In this document: positions 1 to 5,822 of the stretch, piece by piece | How positions within the stretch are numbered: position 1 is the first letter of the stretch | Layout: every line of letters starts with the position of its first letter | Assembly (NCBI GenBank): GCA_028817255.1 | Contig: JAPPQA010000199.1 | Location: 1-11,492 of the forward strand | Direction of reading: 5' to 3' | DNA length: 11,492 bases | From: Gammaproteobacteria bacterium | GTDB taxonomy: Bacteria; Pseudomonadota; Gammaproteobacteria; Porifericomitales; Porifericomitaceae | Program-made: the position numbers and the translations under genes | The notes under the pieces: model-generated | Told to the model about the DNA's origin: nothing | The model's input: the letters and a program-made list of their open reading frames with translations, nothing else | The model's database searches: none

Positions 1-915
1 CTCCACGGCCATGCCGTCGTGGGAGACTTCCCAACCCGCCTCCTGCACCGCCCGCCGCTCGGGGCTGTCCTCCAGCAGAATGGGATTGGTGGTGTTGATG
101 TGGATGAAAATCTTGCGCCGCACGTCGAGATCGCGGAAGGCGGCGAGTGTGCCCTCCTCTCCCGAAACGCTCATGTGCCCCATGCGCTTGCCGGTCTTGA
201 CGCCGACGCCGTCGCGGATCATCTCGTCGTCCACCCACAACGTGCCGTCGAAAAAGACCATATCCGCACCCCGCAATCGCTGGGCCAGCTCCGGGGGCAT
301 GGCGGCGCAACCGGGGATATAAAAGAAGCGCCGCTCCCCCTCCCGAATCTCCAGGGCAATGGTGTCTTCGGCCACCGAGCCGAAGCCCTCCTCTTCCTTC
401 TTCTCCAGCCACAAGGCTACTTTGCCGGGTACGGCGAAGGGCACGACCTCGATCCCGGCGGCTGCGCCGTCGGGGTAGCGCAACTCCGTCGGGCTCTCCA
501 GCACCAGGGGTTCCCGCCGCACGAATTCCGGGTTCAGCACGTTGAACACGGGATTGGCCGCCAGCACCTCCAGCACCCGGCCGGTGCCGTAAAGGCGCAG
601 CGGCTGGGATTCGCGCAGGTTCAGCAACCCGGCGATATGATCGACGTCGGCATTGGTGAGCACCGCGCCCTGGATCGGCGAGGCCCGCAAGGGGCCCTCC
701 GCGGGCGGCTGCAAGATCGGGTTCTCCCCGATCTGCTGCCGCAGGTCGGGAGAGGCGTTGAGCAGAAACCAGCGCGCGCCGTCCGCGCTCAGCGCGACCG
801 AAGACTGGGTGCGGGCGCGGGCATCTCCCCGGCGGGCGCTCCTGCTGTTGGGGTGGTTGCAATTCCACTGCGGATAACCGCCGCCGGCGGCCGCGCCCAG
901 CACTCGTAACTTCAT
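1..915 (-). CDS. pqqB: PqqB, PQQ biosynthesis metallo-hydrolase-fold protein (3' end cut by window edge)
   Basis: PqqB belongs to the metallo-beta-lactamase fold and is reported to be an iron-dependent hydroxylase acting on the Glu-Tyr intermediate made from PqqA. Reading from the ATG at 915 gives 305 codons with no stop before the window edge. The family is about 300-308 residues and the last visible residues (HDGMAVE) match its C-terminus, so only a residue or a few are missing. Visible motifs are GGGYPQWNC (11-19), TNADVDH (87-93), VPGKVALWLE (162-171), PGCA (201-204), FDGT (222-225), GHMSV (246-250) and HINTTNP (272-278), supplying H93, D223, H247 and H272. These resemble the Methylorubrum type more than the Pseudomonas type (from memory). 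The usual CxCxxC after QWN is degenerate here: C19, H21, S24. The start lies 19 bp after the moaE stop with no strong Shine-Dalgarno (SD) sequence, so co-transcription with moaD-moaE is likely. It is separated from the other pqq genes by about 5 kb. Confidence 0.95.
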   Translation of the reverse strand, partial: MKLRVLGAAAGGGYPQWNCNHPNSRSARRGDARARTQSSVALSADGARWFLLNASPDLRQQIGENPILQPPAEGPLRASPIQGAVLTNADVDHIAGLLNLRESQPLRLYGTGRVLEVLAANPVFNVLNPEFVRREPLVLESPTELRYPDGAAAGIEVVPFAVPGKVALWLEKKEEEGFGSVAEDTIALEIREGERRFFYIPGCAAMPPELAQRLRGADMVFFDGTLWVDDEMIRDGVGVKTGKRMGHMSVSGEEGTLAAFRDLDVRRKIFIHINTTNPILLEDSPERRAVQEAGWEVSHDGMAVE

Positions 916-934
916 TGCCGCTCAGAACCCCGCA

Positions 935-1438
935 TCAGGCCTCGGCATCGGCCTCGGCATCGGCCTTGGCCGCAGGCGATTCCGCCGCCGGCGCGCGCCC
1001 GCTCCAGTCCTGCCCCACCCAGCGCTCGCGCCCGCCCTGGCGGGCATATTCTTTTTTCCAGAACGGCGCGCGCGCCTTCAATTCTTCCAGGAGAAAGCGG
1101 CAGGCGGCGAAGGCCGGCGCCCGGTGCCGCGCCCACACGGCAATCAGCACAATGGATTCTCCCGGCACGACCTCGCCCACGCGGTGCAACAGCAACGCAT
1201 CGCGCAACTCCCAGCGCTCGCGGGCGCGCCCCGCGATTCGGCGCAGAAAGTCTTCCGTCATCCCGGGATAGTGCTCCAGATAGATCCGCTCCACCGCCTC
1301 CGCCTCGCCGTCGTTGAGATCGCGCATGCTGCCGGAGAACAGGGCGCAGGCCCCGTAGCTGCCCGCCGCCAGCAGGGACTGCTGAGAGGCCAGTTCCCGG
1401 AACTCGTCGAAGGGGCGCTCGCGCAGCTCGATCCGCAT
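935..1438 (-). CDS. moaE: MoaE, molybdopterin synthase catalytic subunit
   Basis: MoaE is the large, catalytic subunit of molybdopterin synthase. It transfers sulfur from the thiocarboxylated tail of MoaD to cyclic pyranopterin monophosphate, in the cytosol. The 167-residue product carries the family landmarks: SGSMRD near 36-40 (R39), HYPGM at 56-60, HRVGEVVPGE at 85-94, RHRAPAFAA at 104-112 and APFWKKE at 124-130. K121 and K128 correspond to the catalytic lysines K119 and K126 of E. coli MoaE (from memory). The core ends near residue 145. The remaining tail is an Ala/Asp/Glu-rich extension encoded partly by a 12-bp tandem repeat and is probably disordered. The ATG lies 4 bp after the moaD stop and pqqB follows 19 bp later, giving a moaD-moaE-pqqB transcription unit. 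Confidence 0.96.
   Translation of the reverse strand: MRIELRERPFDEFRELASQQSLLAAGSYGACALFSGSMRDLNDGEAEAVERIYLEHYPGMTEDFLRRIAGRARERWELRDALLLHRVGEVVPGESIVLIAVWARHRAPAFAACRFLLEELKARAPFWKKEYARQGGRERWVGQDWSGRAPAAESPAAKADAEADAEA
938..970. repeat. 12-bp tandem repeat at the 3' end of moaE
   Basis: The unit GGCCTCGGCATC (plus strand) occurs twice exactly at 938-949 and 950-961, followed by a partial, slightly diverged copy at 962-970. On the coding strand it encodes alternating Asp-Ala-Glu-Ala and starts immediately before the moaE stop codon. It lies outside the conserved MoaE core, so copy number could vary without damaging the enzyme. Confidence 0.85.
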
Positions 1439-1442
1439 CGCC

Positions 1443-1688
1443 TCAGCCTCCGGTCACGGGAGGGAAAAAAGCCACCTCGTCGCCGTCCTGCAGCCGCGCT
1501 TGCATCCCGACATGCTCCCGGTTGACCGCCGCCAGGAATTCCTGTCCCGGCGGCAACTCCTGCCCGGCCGCCAGGCGCTGCCACAACTGCAGGACGCTGC
1601 TGCCCTCCTCCAGCCGCGCCTCTTCCTCGCCGCGGCCCATGCATTCCCGCAGGCTGGCAAAATATCTGACCTTGACCGAGATCGTCAT
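1443..1688 (-). CDS. moaD: MoaD, molybdopterin synthase sulfur-carrier subunit
   Basis: MoaD is a ubiquitin-fold sulfur carrier. Its C-terminal Gly-Gly is adenylated and thiocarboxylated, then inserted into MoaE to deliver sulfur for the molybdopterin dithiolene. The 81-residue product has the same length as E. coli MoaD. It begins MTISVKVRYFASLRE, has AAVNREHV in the middle, and ends DGDEVAFFPPVTGG, the diagnostic tail with terminal GG. I chose the ATG at 1688 because it aligns with the family N-terminus. A TTG at 1700 in the same frame would add four residues and sits closer to a GGGGG stretch at 1709-1705, so that start is possible. moaE follows after 4 bp; moaC lies divergently upstream. 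Confidence 0.94.
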   Translation of the reverse strand: MTISVKVRYFASLRECMGRGEEEARLEEGSSVLQLWQRLAAGQELPPGQEFLAAVNREHVGMQARLQDGDEVAFFPPVTGG

Positions 1689-1704
1689 AACGGAACACAA
1701 GATA

Positions 1705-1716
1705 CCCCCGAAGGGA
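1705..1716 (-). promoter_or_regulatory. UUCG-loop hairpin in the moaD leader
   Basis: In the leftward transcript, U-C-C-C (1716-1713) can pair with G-G-G-G (1708-1705) around a UUCG tetraloop closed by a C-G pair, a very stable small fold. It contains the only SD-like G run ahead of moaD, so folding could limit ribosome access. It is short and could occur by chance in GC-rich DNA. Confidence 0.35.
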
Positions 1717-1759
1717 CGAGGCTGACAAGCGCCGCGCCGACGTTATGACGTTATACTGA

Positions 1760-1778
1760 GCGGCAGGGAACCCGCCGC
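1760..1778 (+). promoter_or_regulatory. Hairpin enclosing the moaC ribosome binding site
   Basis: GCGGC at 1760-1764 is complementary to GCCGC at 1774-1778, which abuts the moaC ATG. Inside, GGG at 1766-1768 can partly pair with CCC at 1771-1773. The SD-like AGGGA (1765-1769, 9 bp from the ATG) is therefore in the loop or inner stem. This could damp moaC translation until something opens it. Confidence 0.4.
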
Positions 1779-2315
1779 ATGACCGAGTTGACGCATTTCG
1801 ACCCCCGGGGAGCGGCCCGCATGGTAGATGTGGGCGACAAGCGCGTGACCCGGCGCGCGGCGCTGGCGGAGGGTCGCATCCTGATGCAGGCGCAAACCCT
1901 GCGGAAGATCCGGGAGGGCGGGCACGGCAAGGGCGATGTCCTGGGAGTGGCGCGGGTGGCCGGGATCATGGCCGCCAAGCGCACCGCAACGCTGATCCCC
2001 CTGTGCCACCCCTTGTGCCTGACCCGCGTCGAGTTGGACTTTTCCCTGCACACGGAACAGGCGCCGTCCGTGCACTGCCTGGCGCGGGTGGAGACCCGAG
2101 AGCGGACGGGAGTGGAAATGGAGGCGCTGCTGGCGGTGCAGACCGCACTGTTGACCATCTACGACATGTGCAAGGCCGCGGATCGGGGCATGACCATAGA
2201 CGGCGTGCGCCTGCTGGAAAAGTCCGGCGGCCGTTCGGGCGCCTGGCGGCGCGTCCCGGAGGCGCCGCCCCGCGCGCCCCGCCCCACCCGCAAAGGCCGC
2301 GTTAATCGTACTTGA
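1779..2315 (+). CDS. moaC: MoaC, cyclic pyranopterin monophosphate synthase
   Basis: MoaC converts the MoaA product 3',8-cyclo-7,8-dihydro-GTP to cyclic pyranopterin monophosphate, the first stable Moco intermediate. The 178-residue product shows the family signature throughout: FDPRGAARMVDVGDK near the start, K51 in GHGKGDVLG, PLCHPLCL (75-81, H77), GVEMEAL (111-117, E113 and E115) and YDMCKA (128-133, D129 and K132). These correspond to the catalytic residues known in E. coli MoaC. The family usually ends near 160 residues; here a Pro/Arg-rich tail of about 18 residues follows. The ATG at 1779 has AGGGA 9 bp upstream, within a potential hairpin. The 3' end overlaps the convergent PCD gene by 14 bp. 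moaA is absent from the window. Confidence 0.96.
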   Translation: MTELTHFDPRGAARMVDVGDKRVTRRAALAEGRILMQAQTLRKIREGGHGKGDVLGVARVAGIMAAKRTATLIPLCHPLCLTRVELDFSLHTEQAPSVHCLARVETRERTGVEMEALLAVQTALLTIYDMCKAADRGMTIDGVRLLEKSGGRSGAWRRVPEAPPRAPRPTRKGRVNRT

Positions 2316-2691
2316 GGTAGCGAAAGCGGGGATCGTCCGGCGTCCCCTCCAGGGCGCTGCCTTCTTCGGCGCCCGGCTGCCACATGATGACCTCTTCAAT
2401 CTTTTGCGCCAGCGCGAAGTCCTTCTCGGTGACTCCCTTGGCGGCATGGTTCATCAGCTTGACGATCACGAAGGCGTAGGAGGCGCTCAGATCGGGGTGG
2501 TGAAAGGCGGCCTCGGCCAAGTGGCCGATGGTGTTGATCGCCATCAGCGTCCCCTTCCAGCCGCTGGTCTTGTAACGGCGGCGAATCCAGCCCTTCTCGT
2601 AGTACCACTGCGGCAACTCGGCCTCCAGCCGCGCCTTGATCTCCTCCTCGGAATAGACCTCGTCCGCCTTCTTGCTGCGCCATTGCGCCAT
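2302..2691 (-). CDS. Pterin-4a-carbinolamine dehydratase (PCD/DCoH family, COG2154)
   Basis: PCD dehydrates 4a-hydroxytetrahydropterins, recycling oxidised pterin cofactors. The 129-residue protein carries the complete activity signature I recall for the family, [EDKH]x3H[HN][PCS]x5-6[YWF]x9[HW]x8-15D, as E60, H64-H65-P66, Y72, H82 and D91. It has N-terminal and C-terminal extensions relative to the roughly 100-residue canonical enzyme. No aromatic amino acid hydroxylase (its classical partner, with phhA-phhB) is in the window. It sits 47 bp after the mfnB stop on the same strand, so it is probably the last gene of the methanofuran/H4MPT operon, and it is tail-to-tail with moaC. A role in H4MPT or Moco pterin metabolism is more likely here than phenylalanine hydroxylation, but that is inference. 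A G-rich SD-like run lies about 10 bp before the ATG. Confidence 0.88.
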   Translation of the reverse strand: MAQWRSKKADEVYSEEEIKARLEAELPQWYYEKGWIRRRYKTSGWKGTLMAINTIGHLAEAAFHHPDLSASYAFVIVKLMNHAAKGVTEKDFALAQKIEEVIMWQPGAEEGSALEGTPDDPRFRYLKYD

Positions 2692-2738
2692 TGCCTACGC
2701 ACCCCCCTGCGGCAACTTGCCGCCGTTCACGCCAGCCA

Positions 2739-3467
2739 CTATAGCATATTTGCCGCCGCCGACCGCGGCGCCGGCAAGGACGAAGAACCGCGTACCGGGA
2801 TGCGCGCCCGGATGCGGGAGACGCAGCCGGCCTCCAGGCGCCCTGTACGCCCGCCGCGGCACAACGCGCCGCGAAACCCCAGGTAATCGGGCCGCAACTC
2901 CAACAGGGCGGGGATGTCTCCCTCCGCCAGAGAACCGGCCAACCCGCACAGCAGGCCGGCGGCGCGCGCCTGCGCCACGAAGCGCCGCAAACGGACAGGC
3001 CGCAGGCGCCTGGGCAAGGGAGGCGCCTCCTTCTCCCGCGTATCCAGCATCGCCCCGAAGGCGCCTGCCGCCGCCTGCCGCCGCAGGCAGGCCAGGGACG
3101 GCACTCCGCCTTCCGCCAGATAAACCAGCACGACCCGCAATCCCCGGCCGCGCAGGCGCCGCAACAACGGCGGCAACTCCGGGTTCGGGTCGGCGGCGTA
3201 CAGACCCACCTTGAGCAGCGCGACCCCGGCGGCGGCCGCCGCCTGCGCCGCAACAGCCAGACCCGCCCAGGACAGAGGCGGCTCGCCGATCGCGGCGCTG
3301 ACCGGCAGGCGCGCGCCATAGCGCCGACTCACGGCGCGCAATACGGCCGCCGGCGGCACGCCCAGCGCCCCGCCGGCCGGCTCCTTCAAGTCGAGAATAT
3401 CGGCGCCGCCGCCGACGGCGATCTCCGCCTCCCGTAAATCGCGCACGCTGGCGAGCATCCGCGTCAA
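2739..3467 (-). CDS. mfnB: MfnB-type (5-formylfuran-3-yl)methyl phosphate synthase (methanofuran biosynthesis)
   Basis: MfnB condenses two glyceraldehyde-3-phosphate molecules into the furan precursor of methanofuran, the C1 carrier of the formyltransferase/hydrolase complex in H4MPT-dependent methylotrophs. The product (242 residues from TTG 3467) matches the archaeal enzyme's layout: GGGADILDLKEP (19-30) with K28 at the Schiff-base lysine position, LLKVGLY (84-90) with K86, and MLDTREK (140-146) with D142 and K146 keeping the Asp-x3-Lys spacing. A TIM-barrel phosphate-site sequence, LAGSLAEGDI, is at 176-185. Three starts are possible. TTG 3467 has a strong AGGAAGGAG at 3485-3477, 9 bp upstream, and overlaps the DUF447 stop. 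ATG 3458 lacks an SD sequence at proper spacing. ATG 3530 adds a non-homologous N-terminus inside DUF447. I prefer TTG 3467. Confidence 0.88.
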   Translation of the reverse strand: MTRMLASVRDLREAEIAVGGGADILDLKEPAGGALGVPPAAVLRAVSRRYGARLPVSAAIGEPPLSWAGLAVAAQAAAAAGVALLKVGLYAADPNPELPPLLRRLRGRGLRVVLVYLAEGGVPSLACLRRQAAAGAFGAMLDTREKEAPPLPRRLRPVRLRRFVAQARAAGLLCGLAGSLAEGDIPALLELRPDYLGFRGALCRGGRTGRLEAGCVSRIRARIPVRGSSSLPAPRSAAANML

Positions 3468-4045
3468 GGCGGCGCGCTCCTTCCTGCCCGAGCCGGCGCC
3501 CGATGTTCGCGGACTCGGGCAAGCAGCCACTCCCAGGCCAGCAATTCTCGCTCGCCCGCGGTCTTCTCCACGGCGACGCCCAGGGACGCGAGACCGCGGT
3601 CCACCTCCGCCGCGGACAGCAGGTGCAGCCGGCTAACCAGGATCGCCGCTTCGATCACCGCCGCCTGGGCGCGGTTGAACCCACGGAACGGCAAGTGCCC
3701 TTCGGCATGAACCTCCTGGCAAGAGAAGCGGGGCCGTTCCGGATCTTCCTCGCATTCGAGCACCCGCAGTTCGCTGTGCGCCAGCGCATCCCGCAACCGC
3801 GGTACGCCGACCACCGCGGAAGACGTGGTGGGCCAATCTGCGCGGCCGGTCAGGCAGCCGGCGAACACGCGCACGTCGTCGCAGAAATTCACCACTGCCT
3901 CCGGATGCGCCCGCAAATTTTCCAGGGTCCGGGACGGGCGATACGGCGCCAGGAGAAAGCGATTGTCCTGCCGGCGCACCCCCATGGGCGCCAGGTGCAC
4001 CGCGCCGCCGGGATCGCGGGTGCCGACGATCGCCTCGCGGATCAT
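3464..4045 (-). CDS. DUF447-family protein of the H4MPT/methanofuran gene set
   Basis: This 193-residue protein resembles DUF447, a family shared by methanogenic archaea and H4MPT-using bacteria, probably with an FMN-binding split-barrel fold. Visible landmarks are MIREAIVGTRDPGGAVHLAPMGV at the N-terminus, split here by residue position as 1-10 and 11-23. Also present are the SRTLENLRAHPEAVVNF segment (38-54), FNRAQAAVIEAAILVSRLHLL (123-143) and a helical C-terminus ending Pro/Ala/Arg-rich. The biochemical function is, to my knowledge, unassigned; it is thought to help H4MPT-linked C1 metabolism because of its gene company. Its ATG overlaps the stop of the upstream DHPS-like gene (ATGA, 4042-4045), and mfnB starts at its stop codon, so the three are almost certainly translationally coupled. 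Confidence 0.82.
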   Translation of the reverse strand: MIREAIVGTRDPGGAVHLAPMGVRRQDNRFLLAPYRPSRTLENLRAHPEAVVNFCDDVRVFAGCLTGRADWPTTSSAVVGVPRLRDALAHSELRVLECEEDPERPRFSCQEVHAEGHLPFRGFNRAQAAVIEAAILVSRLHLLSAAEVDRGLASLGVAVEKTAGERELLAWEWLLARVREHRAPARAGRSAPP

Positions 4046-5484
4046 CCTGACTGCCGCGCCCGGCGCTGCCGGCGGGAGGCCTGCAGGGTCGTGCCTTCTG
4101 TCGCCGCCGCATTCCCTTCCTCATCTTCGAACCCCGCCCGTTTGCGGCGGGCAGGAGGCAGCGCGGCGCCCCAGTCCAGCATCCGGTCCTGCCGGTACCG
4201 CTTGCCGAGCTGCCAGGCGATCTGGGCGCGGGCAAGCTCCACCCCCATGTAGAAGGCGTGGGGGGCGTCCTCCTGCAAAGAGGCCAATTCGGGGAACAGG
4301 GCAAAGGGATCGCGCCCCCGGTGCAGGCCGTCGCGGTTAAACACGAACAGGCCTTCCTCAGCCAACCGGATACGGTAACTGGGGTCCCGGATGCGGGCCG
4401 CCAACTCGGCGATATCCTCCTGCGTATCGAACAGAGGCCGGCGCTCGTGGATACCGGTCAGCGCAGTAGAGTAGCCTTTGGGCACGCTCCGCTCTTCGCG
4501 GGCGGCATACAGGATGCGCCGCGCCCGGTCCGCCTCGTAAATCGCCGAGCGCGCGTGCGGGCTGACCTCGGTGCTCAAGATGGCGGTCGCCTGCAGTTCG
4601 GAGGCCACCCCCATAAGCAGGGCGTTGATCCCGCCGGTATCCGCCTCGGTCAGTTCGGTGAGGTTGCCCACCCCCATCATGATCTCCACCTCCGGGAAGC
4701 GCCGCCGCAGATTGCGGTAGCGCACCAGGGACTCGGTAAAGCCGAAATGGATCGGATCGAGTATGCTGTCGGCAAGACAGCGCCGTCCGCGCTGCTGCAT
4801 CCAGTCGAGAGCCCGGTACAGCGAAGAGATCCCGCCGCCGCCGGGGATCACGATTGGCACGGACGCCACCTCTTCGGCGATCCAGAGGGTCTTCTCGCAC
4901 AAGCTGAGCATGTAGTCCGCACCGGCGCGACCGGCGCGCAAGAGCTCTCCCTCTTCCATCGTATCCACGCTCACCTCCATGCCTTCCGCATGCAGGGCCT
5001 GTATCGCCTCTTCCAGGCGCGGGAAGGGCCTGCCCGGCAGAAAACCCAGGTCTATGACGTCCGCCCCGTCCTCGCGGTAGCGCTGCGCCCGTTGCACGAT
5101 CCGGGAAACCGGCAGGATCGGCGCATCCACGATCTCCGCGAAGATACGTACATCGTAGCGGTCCAGGCGAGGGGGCGGCCGGCGCCCCCGCCCCAAAAAC
5201 TCCGGCAAGTCCTGCAGTTCCGCCGGACCTCGAGCCACCGCCACCCCGAGCTGCTCCGACACCGCCGCCAGGTCGCCGCCACAGAGCCCCGGCACGATCA
5301 CCCGGCCGACCCCCTGCACATCCTCCTTTTTGAGCCGCCGCCGGATCATATCCGCGGTCATCAACGCCGCCACGCTGACACCGATGTTGCGTACCTCGTA
5401 GTCATCGGCGGAGGGCGGCAGGGAGTCCAACATGCGGCGCAAGCCCGCCTCGGCCAGCCGCCCCGTAAGGAAAAGGATGCGCAT
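4042..5484 (-). CDS. Dihydropteroate-synthase-like protein (DUF6513 + DHPS-like barrel; TIGR00284-type)
   Basis: The 480-residue protein has an N-terminal Rossmann-like domain (about 1-105, MRILFLTGRLAE onward, DUF6513-like) and a DHPS-like TIM barrel (about 110-345). The barrel keeps the DHPS strand order in altered form: FAEIVDAP (115-122), GADVIDLGF (140-148), VSVDTMEEGELLRAGRAGAD (171-190), DSILDPIHFGF (239-249) and MMGVGNLTELTEADTGG (269-285). Bacterial and archaeal members occur in H4MPT gene islands and are thought to act in the pterin-to-arylamine condensation or a related H4MPT step; the exact reaction is not certain to me. A charged tail (about 445-480) is extra. The reading frame is open back to 5700, but homology starts at ATG 5484, so I start there. 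No SD sequence precedes it. It heads the operon with DUF447, mfnB and PCD. It is distinct from the canonical folP at 8465-9316. Confidence 0.87.
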   Translation of the reverse strand: MRILFLTGRLAEAGLRRMLDSLPPSADDYEVRNIGVSVAALMTADMIRRRLKKEDVQGVGRVIVPGLCGGDLAAVSEQLGVAVARGPAELQDLPEFLGRGRRPPPRLDRYDVRIFAEIVDAPILPVSRIVQRAQRYREDGADVIDLGFLPGRPFPRLEEAIQALHAEGMEVSVDTMEEGELLRAGRAGADYMLSLCEKTLWIAEEVASVPIVIPGGGGISSLYRALDWMQQRGRRCLADSILDPIHFGFTESLVRYRNLRRRFPEVEIMMGVGNLTELTEADTGGINALLMGVASELQATAILSTEVSPHARSAIYEADRARRILYAAREERSVPKGYSTALTGIHERRPLFDTQEDIAELAARIRDPSYRIRLAEEGLFVFNRDGLHRGRDPFALFPELASLQEDAPHAFYMGVELARAQIAWQLGKRYRQDRMLDWGAALPPARRKRAGFEDEEGNAAATEGTTLQASRRQRRARQSG

Positions 5485-5526
5485 AACGTAGATTATTGTA
5501 GTACCCCAACACCCCCCGGCAAACAA
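5485..5526 (-). promoter_or_regulatory. Candidate promoter for the DHPS-like/mfnB operon
   Basis: Reading leftward, TACAAT at 5500-5495 is a 5/6 match to a -10 box, and TTTGCC at 5524-5519 is a weak -35 at an 18-bp spacing. The predicted transcript would begin about 4 bp before the ATG at 5484, which has no SD sequence, suggesting a leaderless or near-leaderless mRNA. Evidence is only motif-level. Confidence 0.3.
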
Positions 5527-5822
5527 ACCCGGGGCGGAGCGAGGGATGCCGGTACCCGTCGCGGGCGCGCGGCAAATGGCGTAAGAAACGATGTGCAAGG
5601 CGCGGGGCAAACTTGGAGAACCCCAACATATTGGCGTAAATCCTGCACCTGGCACGGCCCCGCCGGTTGTTATCCACCACTTCGGGCCGCCCACGCGCAC
5701 GGCGCCAAAGGCTGCTGCCCGAACCCCCGCCCTGGCAACTTCGCAAAATCTCCACGCAGATCACTTTGCAGCACCCTTTCGCAAGGACAACCGCCCCATC
5801 ATGCCAGGGCGCCCTCCGTAAT
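5527..5822. other. Upstream intergenic region between the H4MPT and pqq operons
   Basis: No credible gene is visible. TTCGCAA occurs as a direct repeat at 5740-5746 and 5778-5784. The sequence CCAA-N4-TTGG, centred near 5629, is a near-palindrome. Both lie upstream of the sigma-54 element, where enhancer-binding-protein sites are expected (roughly 80-200 bp upstream), but neither is convincing on its own. Open frames crossing this stretch have no recognisable protein character. Confidence 0.4.

Larger units (their letters stand above)
1689..1778. promoter_or_regulatory. Divergent moaD/moaC control region with a possible bidirectional promoter
   Basis: This 90-bp gap separates moaD (leftward) from moaC (rightward). 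GACGTTAT occurs as an exact tandem pair at 1739-1746 and 1747-1754. It runs into TATACT at 1752-1757, a 5/6 match to a -10 box for moaC. On the opposite strand TATAAC overlaps the same bases and could serve moaD. I see no convincing -35 box on either strand, so the promoter call is tentative. The repeat could be a regulator site. Confidence 0.35.

Noticed and set aside
19..909. Long plus-strand open frame opposite pqqB
   Set aside because: It is the antisense shadow of pqqB, whose minus-strand product matches the family end to end; the plus frame is low-complexity His/Arg/Pro-rich with no known motif.
5503..5628. ACCCCAACA occurring twice (5503-5511 and 5620-5628)
   Set aside because: Nine-base matches 117 bp apart with no symmetry or spacing logic are compatible with chance.
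5652..5662. A second TGGCAC upstream of the pqqA promoter
   Set aside because: It has no TTGC-type -12 element at the required distance, so it is not a sigma-54 promoter.
5670..5678. DnaA-box-like TTATCCACC
   Set aside because: It is a single 8/9 match with no cluster of boxes or AT-rich unwinding region; it is not an origin.
5485..5700. N-terminal extension of the DHPS-like gene to an ATG at 5700
   Set aside because: The extra 72 residues are Trp/Gly/Pro/Cys-rich with no homology I recognise, whereas the family start MRILFLTGRLAE begins at 5484.
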